Source of the DNA: Singulisphaera acidiphila DSM 18658
Lineage (GTDB): Bacteria > Planctomycetota > Planctomycetia > Isosphaerales > Isosphaeraceae
Direction: 5' to 3'
Length of the DNA stretch: 64,000 bases
NCBI RefSeq assembly: GCF_000242455.2
Contig: NC_019892.1
Span: forward strand, 5,776,744 to 5,840,743
Part shown: in pieces, positions 8,561-17,037 of the stretch
Position numbering within the stretch: the stretch's first letter is position 1
How the letters are laid out: every line of letters begins with the position of its first letter
The notes under the pieces: generated by a model
The model's input: only the letters and a program-made list of their open reading frames with translations
Told to the model about the DNA's origin: nothing
Database searches by the model: none
Translations under genes and position numbers: made by a program

Positions 8561-8980
8561 TTACTTTGCCGATCCCCGATCAGGAGGAAACGCCCCTTCG
8601 CGGATCAGCACTTCGCGCCAGGCCACGAACTCAGGGTGGTTGATCTCCAGAACCGCAATTGTCGCCCGTCCGATGCGGCTGTGCCCGATCAGAAACGGGC
8701 CATCCCATGCGAAGTGTCGTTTCCATCGGTCTTTTCGGGGGTGGAATAGCCGTACGATCCGCCCGGACTGTGGGTCCACCCCGGCGATGTTAGGCCCCTT
8801 GTAGCTGTTGCAGAAGAAGCAGGCAAGGGCCAGATTGTCGGCCGTCGTTGTCCCTTGGTGCTTACGGGCGATGACGTGGTCGATTTCGAACGTCAAGGGC
8901 GAGAAGTCTCGAGGAAGCTGGCAGTATTCGCAGCGGGATTTGGCCCGTCGCCAAACAAGTTGCTCAAGTATGGTGTCCAT
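8561..8980 (-). CDS. HNH endonuclease
   Basis: A 139-residue HNH nuclease. The N-terminal CEYC (Cys 17 and 20) and the later CFFC (Cys 54 and 57) form the structural zinc site, and the catalytic beta-beta-alpha fold is read as FEIDHVIARKHQG (His 35), Asn 49 and NSYKG (Asn 58). The C-terminal part RIVRLFHPRKDRWKRHF is basic and probably contacts DNA. ATG 8980 lies inside the last codons of the upstream small gene (17-base overlap), which points to translational coupling; an ATG at 9001 is also in frame. Single-domain HNH proteins of this type are common in planctomycetes and cyanobacteria. No methylase or other restriction partner is next to it. The biological target is unknown. Confidence 0.88.
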   Translation of the reverse strand: MDTILEQLVWRRAKSRCEYCQLPRDFSPLTFEIDHVIARKHQGTTTADNLALACFFCNSYKGPNIAGVDPQSGRIVRLFHPRKDRWKRHFAWDGPFLIGHSRIGRATIAVLEINHPEFVAWREVLIREGAFPPDRGSAK

Positions 8981-9266
8981 TGGCGGCACCCAAGCCCGCA
9001 CGGCTTAAAGAAAGCCGGGCCTTCGACCAAAGGACGCCCAGCATGTATCCTGCCCGCCGGTAACTCTCGATTTCAGCCTGCTCGTCAGGGGTCAGCGTTC
9101 CTTCCTGGGCCTTGAGGGAAAGCTGGTGCATCCGTGCTTTGTCGTCGTCATCGAATTGCAGGCTGAGAATCTCACGGGCCGCGGTCGGCGAGAAATCGCT
9201 GTGATCCGGCTTAATAAGCCGTCCGAAGACGGCGGCGTCAGTCTGAGTCATCGGTGTTGGTTGCAT
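8964..9266 (-). CDS. Small conserved partner protein of the HNH nuclease, unknown function
   Basis: A 100-residue acidic/helical protein starting at ATG 9266 with AGGAG ten bases upstream. The core reads FSPTAAREILSLQFDDDDKA, then MHQLSLKAQEGTLTPDEQAE and SYRRAGYMLGVLWSKARLSL. From memory, proteins with the LSxxxAxxILxLxFxxxDxxRM and GTLTxxEQxElxxYxxxG pattern occur upstream of HNH nucleases in several planctomycetes and cyanobacteria; this recollection was not checked. There are no membrane segments and no DNA-binding motif that I recognise. The stop overlaps the nuclease start, so the two are made together. It may regulate or neutralise the nuclease, but that is inference. Confidence 0.75.
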   Translation of the reverse strand: MQPTPMTQTDAAVFGRLIKPDHSDFSPTAAREILSLQFDDDDKARMHQLSLKAQEGTLTPDEQAEIESYRRAGYMLGVLWSKARLSLSRAGLGAANGHHT

Positions 9267-9374
9267 CTGAGTTTGCTCCTGCGGCTCACTCTCATGACTG
9301 TACACCCTCCCACAACTCCCCCGATTTGCCAAGTAAAGGCGTCACGGGGGATGCGGTTCTGTTCTCCACGAGCC

Positions 9375-10340
9375 TTACGCTTCACGCCAACGCAAGGCGA
9401 TCTGCTGACGGTCGGCTTCGCGATTGCCTCCGATGCAGCGGAGTTCGAGCTGGCCGCCTCCTGGTTCGGGACGGAACCGGCACCAGCCGAGCGGCTGATT
9501 CGGCGCGAAGGAGTAGGCCACGGCGGGGAGGTTGATCATGTAGAGACCCTCCTCCTCCTGACGGACGCTCCAGACGTGGGTGTGGCCGAAGACCACGCCC
9601 TTGACCTGGCGACGAGGGCGGAGGATGGCCAGAAAGGCCTCGGTGTCGAGTAGGCTTGGGGGTGGCGGTTGCACCGGCACCGGATTGTGATGGACGACCA
9701 CAAGGGTGGGTTTGTCGGGCTTTGCGTCCAGCTCTGTGGTGAGCCAGTCGAGCTGGGCGCTGCCGAGCTTGCCGGGGGTGACGTTGCACTGGTCGAGCGA
9801 GTCGAGCACGACGAACCGCAAGCCCGTCCCGTCGATTGCTTCGACCTGCTTGTCAACGACTTGCGATTCGTTCGGGATGACGCCCTGGAGCACCTCGCGG
9901 AAGTTCGTCCGGTCGTCGTGGTTTCCCAGGCCCAGGTAGATCGGGAGCCTTGCCTTACGGAGTGGGTCGAGGAGCGAGACGACGGTGCGGTAATCGGCGG
10001 TTTCGCCTTTCTGGAGGGCGAGGTCGCCGTCGATCAGGACGGCGCGAGGCGCTGCGTCTGCGGCGAGGATGTCGGCCACGACGGTGCGTAGGTTGTCGGC
10101 CATGACCTGTCCGCGCAACCGGGTCGACGGATCGGCCGCGATGTGGATGTCGGAGACCAAGGCATACCAGGCGCCTGGGTCTTCAGCCGGAGCGCTCCTG
10201 GCGGCTGTTCCGAGGAGCAGGGATGTCCCGCCGGCGGCGAGACCGGCCAGGAACTCGCGGCGGCTCGGTGGATAATGGAGGGACACATCGCTCCCGGCGG
10301 ATTTTGTCGGAGACGTCGCTGGCAAGATCTGGAGCGGCAT
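9375..10340 (-). CDS. Tat-exported metallophosphoesterase
   Basis: A 321-residue calcineurin-like phosphoesterase. A twin-arginine signal SRREFLAGLAAGGTSLLLG is seen at residues 26-44, followed by an Ala-rich cleavage region. Metal ligands of the family are present in order: SDIHI (Asp 64, His 66), GDLA (Asp 105), GNHD (Asn 140, His 141), VVHHNP and FGHTHVW. It should therefore hydrolyse phosphomono- or diesters with two metal ions loaded in the cytoplasm before export. ATG 10340 (GAGGGA eight bases upstream) is preferred to the longer frame from 10415, whose extra residues have no protein character. It lies just downstream of the GH57 gene in the same direction. Confidence 0.88.
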   Translation of the reverse strand: MPLQILPATSPTKSAGSDVSLHYPPSRREFLAGLAAGGTSLLLGTAARSAPAEDPGAWYALVSDIHIAADPSTRLRGQVMADNLRTVVADILAADAAPRAVLIDGDLALQKGETADYRTVVSLLDPLRKARLPIYLGLGNHDDRTNFREVLQGVIPNESQVVDKQVEAIDGTGLRFVVLDSLDQCNVTPGKLGSAQLDWLTTELDAKPDKPTLVVVHHNPVPVQPPPPSLLDTEAFLAILRPRRQVKGVVFGHTHVWSVRQEEEGLYMINLPAVAYSFAPNQPLGWCRFRPEPGGGQLELRCIGGNREADRQQIALRWREA

Positions 10341-10419
10341 CGAACGGATCCCTCGACGGAGGTTGGGTGGACAGGTCCCACTCGACAAGCTTAATCGATC
10401 GCGGGTCGGCCGCAACTGA

Positions 10420-12840
10420 TCAAGGACGCCAGCCGAGCAGGTGCTGGCTCATGTTCAGCTTGACGGCCAGGCTGGCGAAAACATTTTGGAGCGGCGGATT
10501 CATGGCGTTCGAGTCGGAGAGCTGGACGTAGGCGTCGAGCAGTTGGTTTTGCACTTGCCAGAGGTCGGGGCTAAGCCCCAGGAACGTGGCCGCGTCGAGT
10601 AGGAGAGCTGCATGGGCGACGATCGCGGCAAGGTCGGCGTCGGGGGCGAGACCACGGAGAATCCGTTCGAGGGCCTGGGAGATCGACTGCTCCAACGGCT
10701 CGCGCTCGGGTTGATAGCCCCAGGTCCGGCCGCGCTCATAAAGCCCCTGGATTCGCGCGAGGCTGCCATCCGGTTGGAGTTGCGCGAGTTCCTGGCTCAG
10801 CTCGAGGTCGAGGTAGGACGACGCGGCCTCGCGGAGCGGCTTCGGGATCGGGTAGTGCATTTGGCCGAGGCGGTTGAGCACATCGTCGTCTACTGAGGAG
10901 AGCCGCTCGAAGGTGCGCTGATAGTCTTCGATTCGGTCCTGAAGGACGATGCCGATGATTCGCCGCTGTTCGTCGACGAACAGGTCGTCGAGCCGGCGAA
11001 CCGTTCCCTCGAATTCGCGGGCCACCAGGGTGGTGACGTCGGCCATCGAGCCGGTCCTGTAGACCTTGATCAATCGTTGCTTGAAGTTTTCATACTCCTT
11101 GACGGAGTCCATGGAGCGGAGGACCGTGTGGAAGTCGAGGCCGCCGTAGTGGATCACGACGAACGCGGTCTCGGCTTCGTCCCAGGTCTGGTCCGAGCGG
11201 ACGCGGAGCCGACCCACAGCCAGGTGGCTGGCGCCTCGACCTCGGACCTCCTGGTCGAGGACGTCGAGGTTGAACGAGTAGAGCTGCGTGTTTGTTTCGC
11301 GAGGGGGGAAGATCAGGCTCACGGCATAGTGGGCGAGGACCCGGTCGAGGTCGACCACGGCGGGGCGGATGACTTGCTCCCAGACCCCGCGCCCGTTCTT
11401 GAACTCGGGAAGGTTGCTCAGGGCCGGTTTGAGCGCCTGGGCGAACTTGCCTTCGAAGTCGCGGTGGAAGTGTTTGGCCATATGCATGGCGCGGGCGGCG
11501 TAGTGGAGGCACTGGGTCGCCTCGATGCCGCTGATCTCGTCGAAGAACCAGCCGCAGCTCGTGTACATCAGCATGCCGTCGCGCTGCATTTCCAGAAGGC
11601 GGAGGGCGTCGCGAATCTGGGTGTCATCCAGGTCGGGGTGGCCCTGTTCCTTGAGGAAGTGGCGGACCGAGCGGGGACTGCGATCGAGGATCACCTCGAT
11701 GTAGGCGTCACGTGCGGCCCAGGGGTCGGGGAAGCACTCACGGCCCCTGGTGGCGAACAGGTGATCAATCTGCTCCCGGAGCAGGTCGAATGCCTTGCGG
11801 AGCGGTCCTCGCCATTTCTGGTGCCAGTCGCCCCGGGTCCGGCAGCCGCAGTCGGAATTCCATCGTTCGACGCCGTGGGCGCAGCTCCAGGCGCTCTTTT
11901 CGTGGATCTCGACCTCCCACTCCGGCGGGTAAAGCTCGAGGAATTCGCCGTAGTTCGTCAGCCGGATGCTCGGGTCGCGACTCAGCCTGTCGAGGACGTA
12001 GGCCAAGGCCATGTCCCCGTGCGGGTGATGGTGGCCGTACGACTCGCCGTCGGTGGCGATGTGCATGAGCTGGGGGTGGTTGCGCGCCTCGTCGAACCCC
12101 CGGAGTAACCGATCGAGAAACTTCTCGCCGCTGTCGAGCAGCCGTTCGAACGCGACCTGCCGCGAGACGATGCCGTCGTAGAAGAAGATCGCCAGCGATT
12201 TTCCGGAGGGAAGCCGGATCGTATACGCGCGGGAAGGGTCGATTCCGCCGGGGTTCTCGGCCCAATCCTGCTTGCCGACGGGCCGCCACCGTTTCGCCTG
12301 GTGGGGCGCGAGCACGGTGAACCGGATCCCGGCGTCGGCGAGGGCCTCGAGCGAGGCGACGTCGACGGCCGTTTCGGCCAGCCACATGCCTTCGGGGTTG
12401 TGGCCGTAGTAGTGGCGGAAGTCGGCGATCCCCCAGAGCACTTGCGTCCGCTTATCGTGGGCGTTGGCCAGGGGGAGAATGATATGGTTGTAGACTTGGG
12501 CCAGGGCGTTGCCATGCCCCCCTCGGCGCTCGCGGCTGAGGCGGTCGGCCTCAACGATGCCGGCGAGCACGTCGGGTGCTGAGGTTTTGAGCCAGGAGAG
12601 GAGCGTTGGCCCGAAGTTGAAGCTCATCCGGGCGTAGTTGTTCGAGAGATTGAGGATTTGGCCCCGGTCATCGAGCAGGCGTGACCGCGCGTTGGGTCCG
12701 TAGCATTCGCGAGTGATCCGCTCATTCCAGTCATGGTCCGGCTGGGCGGAGTCTTGGACTTCAACGACATCAAGCCAAGGGTTTTCGCGGGGGGGCTGGT
12801 AAAAATGACCGTGGATACAGAGATAACGCGGTGAACTCAT
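10420..12840 (-). CDS. Glycoside hydrolase family 57 protein with DUF3536 C-terminal region
   Basis: An 806-residue cytoplasmic enzyme. The N-terminal GH57 barrel shows the family motif 1 CIHGHFYQPPRENPW at about residues 7-21, the nucleophile block GMWLAETAVD at about 150 and the TDGESYGHHHPHGD motif at about 262. The rest (from about residue 330) is a helical DUF3536-type region with no signal peptide. GH57 enzymes of this class act on alpha-glucans (alpha-amylase or branching type); planctomycetes store glycogen, so a role in glycogen turnover is likely but inferred. ATG 12840 has GAGG six or seven bases upstream and begins just before the conserved histidines; the longer frame from 12945 is rejected. 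The phosphoesterase gene follows 79 bases downstream. Confidence 0.92.
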   Translation of the reverse strand: MSSPRYLCIHGHFYQPPRENPWLDVVEVQDSAQPDHDWNERITRECYGPNARSRLLDDRGQILNLSNNYARMSFNFGPTLLSWLKTSAPDVLAGIVEADRLSRERRGGHGNALAQVYNHIILPLANAHDKRTQVLWGIADFRHYYGHNPEGMWLAETAVDVASLEALADAGIRFTVLAPHQAKRWRPVGKQDWAENPGGIDPSRAYTIRLPSGKSLAIFFYDGIVSRQVAFERLLDSGEKFLDRLLRGFDEARNHPQLMHIATDGESYGHHHPHGDMALAYVLDRLSRDPSIRLTNYGEFLELYPPEWEVEIHEKSAWSCAHGVERWNSDCGCRTRGDWHQKWRGPLRKAFDLLREQIDHLFATRGRECFPDPWAARDAYIEVILDRSPRSVRHFLKEQGHPDLDDTQIRDALRLLEMQRDGMLMYTSCGWFFDEISGIEATQCLHYAARAMHMAKHFHRDFEGKFAQALKPALSNLPEFKNGRGVWEQVIRPAVVDLDRVLAHYAVSLIFPPRETNTQLYSFNLDVLDQEVRGRGASHLAVGRLRVRSDQTWDEAETAFVVIHYGGLDFHTVLRSMDSVKEYENFKQRLIKVYRTGSMADVTTLVAREFEGTVRRLDDLFVDEQRRIIGIVLQDRIEDYQRTFERLSSVDDDVLNRLGQMHYPIPKPLREAASSYLDLELSQELAQLQPDGSLARIQGLYERGRTWGYQPEREPLEQSISQALERILRGLAPDADLAAIVAHAALLLDAATFLGLSPDLWQVQNQLLDAYVQLSDSNAMNPPLQNVFASLAVKLNMSQHLLGWRP

Positions 12841-13303
12841 ACGTGTCCTCAGCCCTTCAAGCCGATCCGCCCTGGCGGCGACGCTCGTGGATTCCACGGC
12901 GATTTCCCAGTTCCAACCGTAGCATTTTGAACCCTCAACCAACAACGTCTTCCGGTTCTTCCCACGGTTCCTGCCCCGCTACCAACGCGGGAGTCGAGGG
13001 GCCGTGCCCCGACCTGGTTCGTGAAAAAAATGATCGGTATGCCCTCATGTCTCGCGGTTGACCGGTTCGATGACCCCTGTTAGCATCCAAGACGATAGAA
13101 TAAGCAATAGGGGTTGGCGGTAAGGACGACTCTCGCTTTCGGCTGCGGCACCGAGATTTCGTCTGACATCAATGTCGGAACACGTCCGTCTTCCTTTCCC
13201 CGCCGCGAGGATTGCGCGGGTGACTTCACAAAGTGCTCCGCTGGCCGGGGGAATGTCTTCGGGCAAGTCGGGGTGCCGTTGTGGCTCCCTTGGAGTTCCG
13301 ACC
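12841..13303. other. Divergent promoter region between GH57 and histidine kinase genes
   Basis: About 460 bases between two outward-facing genes. Reading frames overlap it on both strands but none has a convincing ribosome site or protein character. No strong hairpin or repeat was found; promoters for both neighbours are expected here. Confidence 0.4.
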
Positions 13304-15388
13304 ATGGAGTTTGCCCGAAACCAGGATCGCGACAGGCCCATGTCGTCGGGGCACGAGTGGAGAACCGGGACGCTTGACGCGGTGCTCGCGGCGACCCCCG
13401 ACTGTGTCTATCTCTGCGACCGTGCCGGGACGATCCTCTACGTGAATGTGTCGGGAGCCGAGCACTGGGGGCTCGAGCGGGAAGAACTGCTCGGCATGAC
13501 CTGGCCGGAGTTGGGCCTCCCCCGGGCGACGATTGAAACTCTGCGCGTTCAACGCGAGGCCGTTTTCGACACGGGACGATCGCTCGTCAGCGAGGTGGAG
13601 TTGACGGCGCAGGGGGTTACCAACACCTGGCAGACGATGCTGACGCCCATGCAGGGCGAGGGGGGCCGTGTCGAGGTGGTGGTCATCGCGTTTCGCGATA
13701 TCAGCCAGTCGAAGCGGGCCGCGCTCGCGCTTCGCGAGAGCGAAGAGAAGTACCGCCTGCTTGCCGAGAACTCCACCGACATGATCTCGCGGCATGAACC
13801 TGATGGGACGTATCTTTATGTTTCGCCTGCCTGCCGTACGCTCGTGGGCTATGAGCCCGAGGAGCTGATCGGCCGCTCGCCCTACGATTTCGTTCATCCC
13901 AATGACCTGTTCGAGCTCTCGACGACGCATGAGCGAATTCTCGAGTCGACCGAGACGTTCACGATCGTCTTTCGCGCTCTCCGTAAGGATGGCCGCCTGA
14001 TCTGGTTCGAGTCGACCGTCCGAACGATTCGGGATCCGACCACCGACGAGGTCGTCGAGATCCAGTGCGCCTCGCGCGACGTCTCGGCGCGGAAGGAGGC
14101 GGAGGAAGCGCTTCGAGAAAGCCAGGAACAGCTCCAGGCCATCCTCGACAACTCGACCGCCGTGATCTACGTCAAGGATTCCGAGGGCCGCTACATCCTT
14201 GTCAATCAGTGGTATGAGACACTGTTCAAGCTCCCGCGCGACTGGATTATTGGGAAGACCGATCACGAGATTTTTCCGCGCGAGCAGGCCGACGTGGTGC
14301 GGGCCAACGATCGCGAAGTTCTTTGCAAAGGAAAACCGATCGCGTTCGAGGAGGTGATCCCCCACGATGAGGGCCTGCATACCTATATCTCGAACAAATT
14401 CCCCTTGCGGACCTCGTCGGGCTCCCCCTGGGCCGTCGGCGGGATCTCGTCCGACATCACCGATCGGAAGCGGACTGAAGAGCAACTCCTCCGCCAAAAC
14501 GAGCTGCTCCTGGAGGCGGTTCGCTCGGAGCGGCAGGCGCACGATGCGCTCAAAAGGGCGGAGAGTCAGCTCGTTCATGCCGAAAAACTCACCGCCCTGG
14601 GGCAGCTTGTGGCCGGGGTCGCCCATGAGATTAATAACCCGCTGGCCTTCGTCACCAGCGACGTCTCGGTGCTCAAGCGAGAAGTGGGCCACCTCCGCGA
14701 CTTGCTCACCCTCTGCCTCGAGGCATCCGACACCCTGGCCGTCCACCGCCCGGAACTGCTCGCGAAGATCCGCGAACTCTCTGAACGGGTTGATCTTCCG
14801 TTCATGCTCGAGAATCTGGATGGGTTGCTCAACCGTTCGAGCGAAGGGCTGAGGCGGATCCGGCAGATCGTCAAAGACCTGCGCGACTTCGCTCGCCTGG
14901 ATGAAAGGGATTTCAAGGACGTGAACCTCAACGAGGGGATCGCCTCCACGGTCAACATCATCCGAGGCCGGGCGCGCACCAAGGGGGTGGAACTGACGAC
15001 CGATCTGACCCCCTTGCCCACCGTGGCCTGCTACCCGGGCGAGCTGAACCAGGTTCTTCTGAATTTACTCTCCAACGCGATCGACGCCACCGACCCAGGG
15101 GGCCGGGTGACGGTCCGGACCCATGCAGTGGAAAATGGGGTCGAGATCCAGGTTGCCGACACGGGTAAAGGGATCGATCCGGTCATTCGCCACAAAATCT
15201 TCGACCCGTTTTTCACCACCAAGCCGGTGGGTGAAGGGACGGGGCTGGGCCTCTCGGTCAGCTATGGAATCGTCCGGTCTCATGGCGGGACGATCGACGT
15301 CGAGTCGGAACCTGGCCAGGGAGCCACCTTCATCGTCAGGCTCCCACTCAAAGCGGCCGAAGTCGAGCCGACGACCTCGATCCTCTGA
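13304..15388 (+). CDS. PAS-domain sensor histidine kinase (three PAS domains)
   Basis: A 694-residue soluble kinase without transmembrane segments. Three PAS domains are seen: about 22-135 ([18 protein letters not shown]), 150-265 ([20 protein letters not shown], a PAS/PAC with [20 protein letters not shown]) and 275-390 ([20 protein letters not shown]). A coiled-coil leads to the HisKA H-box [14 protein letters not shown] with the phospho-acceptor His near 440. The ATPase domain has the N-box [14 protein letters not shown] (about 580), G1 DTGKGID (about 618), F-box FDPFFTTKP and G2 [11 protein letters not shown] (about 645). It senses a cytoplasmic signal, perhaps redox or a small ligand. 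No receiver gene is adjacent, so it is an orphan kinase. ATG 13304 with GGAG eight bases upstream is preferred over 13172. Confidence 0.9.
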   Translation: MEFARNQDRDRPMSSGHEWRTGTLDAVLAATPDCVYLCDRAGTILYVNVSGAEHWGLEREELLGMTWPELGLPRATIETLRVQREAVFDTGRSLVSEVELTAQGVTNTWQTMLTPMQGEGGRVEVVVIAFRDISQSKRAALALRESEEKYRLLAENSTDMISRHEPDGTYLYVSPACRTLVGYEPEELIGRSPYDFVHPNDLFELSTTHERILESTETFTIVFRALRKDGRLIWFESTVRTIRDPTTDEVVEIQCASRDVSARKEAEEALRESQEQLQAILDNSTAVIYVKDSEGRYILVNQWYETLFKLPRDWIIGKTDHEIFPREQADVVRANDREVLCKGKPIAFEEVIPHDEGLHTYISNKFPLRTSSGSPWAVGGISSDITDRKRTEEQLLRQNELLLEAVRSERQAHDALKRAESQLVHAEKLTALGQLVAGVAHEINNPLAFVTSDVSVLKREVGHLRDLLTLCLEASDTLAVHRPELLAKIRELSERVDLPFMLENLDGLLNRSSEGLRRIRQIVKDLRDFARLDERDFKDVNLNEGIASTVNIIRGRARTKGVELTTDLTPLPTVACYPGELNQVLLNLLSNAIDATDPGGRVTVRTHAVENGVEIQVADTGKGIDPVIRHKIFDPFFTTKPVGEGTGLGLSVSYGIVRSHGGTIDVESEPGQGATFIVRLPLKAAEVEPTTSIL

Positions 15389-15559
15389 GGTTGTCTCCCG
15401 GTGGACTCCTCTGTGGGGGGAGGTGCCTCTGAGCAAGACGGGCCGGCCCTTGGTCACGGGCTACCGTCCGCTCATCCGCTGAGATAGGGTAGGACCCGAG
15501 ATCTTCCGGATCTCGCTCTCTCCCACTCTTTTTTCAGCGACTTCGAGGAGACTGTGACG

Positions 15560-16378
15560 ATGCGCCTGCTTCCAAGGTGGCTCTCGCTGATGGCCGTTGC
15601 CATCGGGGTGGTTTTGCCCCCGTCATCACCGGCAAGAGCCGACGATTCCACGCCGGGCAAGCCCTTGCGTGCGTTGCTCATCACGGGGGGCTGCTGCCAT
15701 GACTACGACGCCCAGAAGGTGATCATCTCCCAGGGCATCAGCGCCCGAGCCCCGGTCGAATGGACGATCGTCCACGAGGGGGGCACCTCCAATGATCACA
15801 AAATCAGCATCTACGCGAATCCCGACTGGGCCAAGCCGTATGACGTGGTGGTCCACAACGAATGCTTTAGTGGAGTGGCCGACCGCGACTTCATCAAGCA
15901 GGTGGTGGCCCCGCATCACCAGGGGACTCCGGGGGTCGTGATCCACTGCGCGATGCATACCTTTAGCACCCTGAAGACTGATGAATGGCGCGAGTGTGTG
16001 GGCGTGACCACGCGGCGTCATGGTCCGCAACAACCGCTTGAGGTCAAGAACCTCGCTCCCGATAACCCGATCATGAAGGGTTTCCCCGCCGTCTGGACCA
16101 CCGGGAATGAAGAGCTCTACGCCATCGAGAAGGTTTGGCCCGGCGCTGTGCCGCTGGCCCAGGCCTACGCGCTCGACAACAAGAAGGATCACGCCGTCAT
16201 CTGGACCAACACCTTCGGCAAAGGGCGAATCTTCGGGACCACGATCGCGCATAACAATGCGACGATGCGCGATCCCGTGTATCTCAACATGCTGACGCGC
16301 GGCCTCCTCTGGGCGTGCGACAAGCTCGAGAAGGATGGCACGCCCAAGCCCGGTTACGGGGCTGCTTCGGCCGACTGA
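15560..16378 (+). CDS. Secreted ThuA-domain protein
   Basis: A 272-residue exported protein with an N-terminal signal peptide (LLPRWLSLMAVAIGVVL, cleavage near SPARADD). The mature part is a ThuA-like class I glutamine amidotransferase fold: ALLITGGCCHDYDAQK at the start of the domain, YDVVVHNECFSGVADRDFI, GVVIHCAMHTF and NPIMKGFPAVWTTGNEELY near the middle, and GKGRIFGTTIAHN near the end. Planctomycetes have very many ThuA copies, often in sugar catabolism contexts; the exact reaction is not established. The ATG at 15560 follows GAGGAG by nine bases; the GTG at 15554 is too close to the ribosome site. No operon partner: the next gene is convergent. Confidence 0.88.
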   Translation: MRLLPRWLSLMAVAIGVVLPPSSPARADDSTPGKPLRALLITGGCCHDYDAQKVIISQGISARAPVEWTIVHEGGTSNDHKISIYANPDWAKPYDVVVHNECFSGVADRDFIKQVVAPHHQGTPGVVIHCAMHTFSTLKTDEWRECVGVTTRRHGPQQPLEVKNLAPDNPIMKGFPAVWTTGNEELYAIEKVWPGAVPLAQAYALDNKKDHAVIWTNTFGKGRIFGTTIAHNNATMRDPVYLNMLTRGLLWACDKLEKDGTPKPGYGAASAD

Positions 16379-16422
16379 GTCTTGTGCTTGAGATCAAAGC
16401 GACAAGGGGCCGGCCCGACCGT

Positions 16423-16911
16423 TCATCGTGGACGAGCCGCGCCGGTCCCGGAATACTGACTGGCTGCGCCGGTCCTGGGCAGCGGGTTGGCTACGCCGGG
16501 CCTGCCGGCAATCGGTGTTCGGGAGCCTCGGAGCAGGGTCCCCTCGGCCAAAGCGCTTTGGACCCCCAGCGGCGTCAGCCCCAACCCCATCAGGGGATTC
16601 GTGTCGCCCACGCCGGAAATGAACGGGGCCTGGAGCCCTGGTGGATAGGCATTCCCGAAATAGCCGTAGCTCGTCGGGGAATAGCCGTATCCAAGGCCGA
16701 GGCCAAAACCCAGGCCGCCTCCGTAGCCGTAGTAGCCCATGGAGGGGTATCCATAGCCGTACCCGAAGCCTGGGTAACCATAGCCGTACCCGAAGCCTGG
16801 GTAACCATAGCCGTACCCGTAAGCCTGAGCGGAGGAGCGGGTTGCCGGTACGGTCAGGACCAAGAACGCGAACGCCAGGATTCGGATCGGCTTGGGAAGC
16901 TGAGTCATCAT
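16423..16911 (-). CDS. Secreted Gly/Tyr-rich repeat protein
   Basis: A 162-residue protein starting at ATG 16911 with AGGAGG eight bases upstream. The signal peptide is MMTQLPKPIRILAFAFLVLT followed by a cleavage at about RSSAQA. The mature N terminus is a low-complexity run of GYGYPGF and related units, with two nearly identical 27-base DNA repeats (about 16755-16808) that encode GYGYPGFGY. Later come GLGFGLGLGYGY and an Asn/Gly/Pro-rich tail with no motif. Such Tyr/Gly-rich proteins can be surface, spore- or wall-associated, but no role is shown here. It lies alone between convergent and same-direction neighbours, and slippage of the 27-base unit could vary its length. Confidence 0.72.
   Translation of the reverse strand: MMTQLPKPIRILAFAFLVLTVPATRSSAQAYGYGYGYPGFGYGYGYPGFGYGYGYPSMGYYGYGGGLGFGLGLGYGYSPTSYGYFGNAYPPGLQAPFISGVGDTNPLMGLGLTPLGVQSALAEGTLLRGSRTPIAGRPGVANPLPRTGAASQYSGTGAARPR
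16745..16820. repeat. Tandem 27-bp coding repeat
   Basis: Two nearly perfect tandem copies and a partial third of a 27-base unit (TAGCCGTACCCGAAGCCTGG plus GTAACCA on the plus strand) encode GYGYPGF-type units in the Gly/Tyr-rich protein. Confidence 0.75.
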
Positions 16912-17037
16912 CGCGGGTTCCTCCTCGTTGGTCGTGCGCTCCGGTAGGGGTGACGGCTCCGATGCCGTGCCCGCTTGTCCTCCTCCACATTTTCATTATA
17001 GTGCGAAGTCACACGAAACGAACAATCCCCGCTTGCC

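Noticed and set aside
13226-14746. Minus-strand frame (506 codons) antisense to the histidine kinase
   Set aside because: Complement of a well-supported kinase; no protein character.
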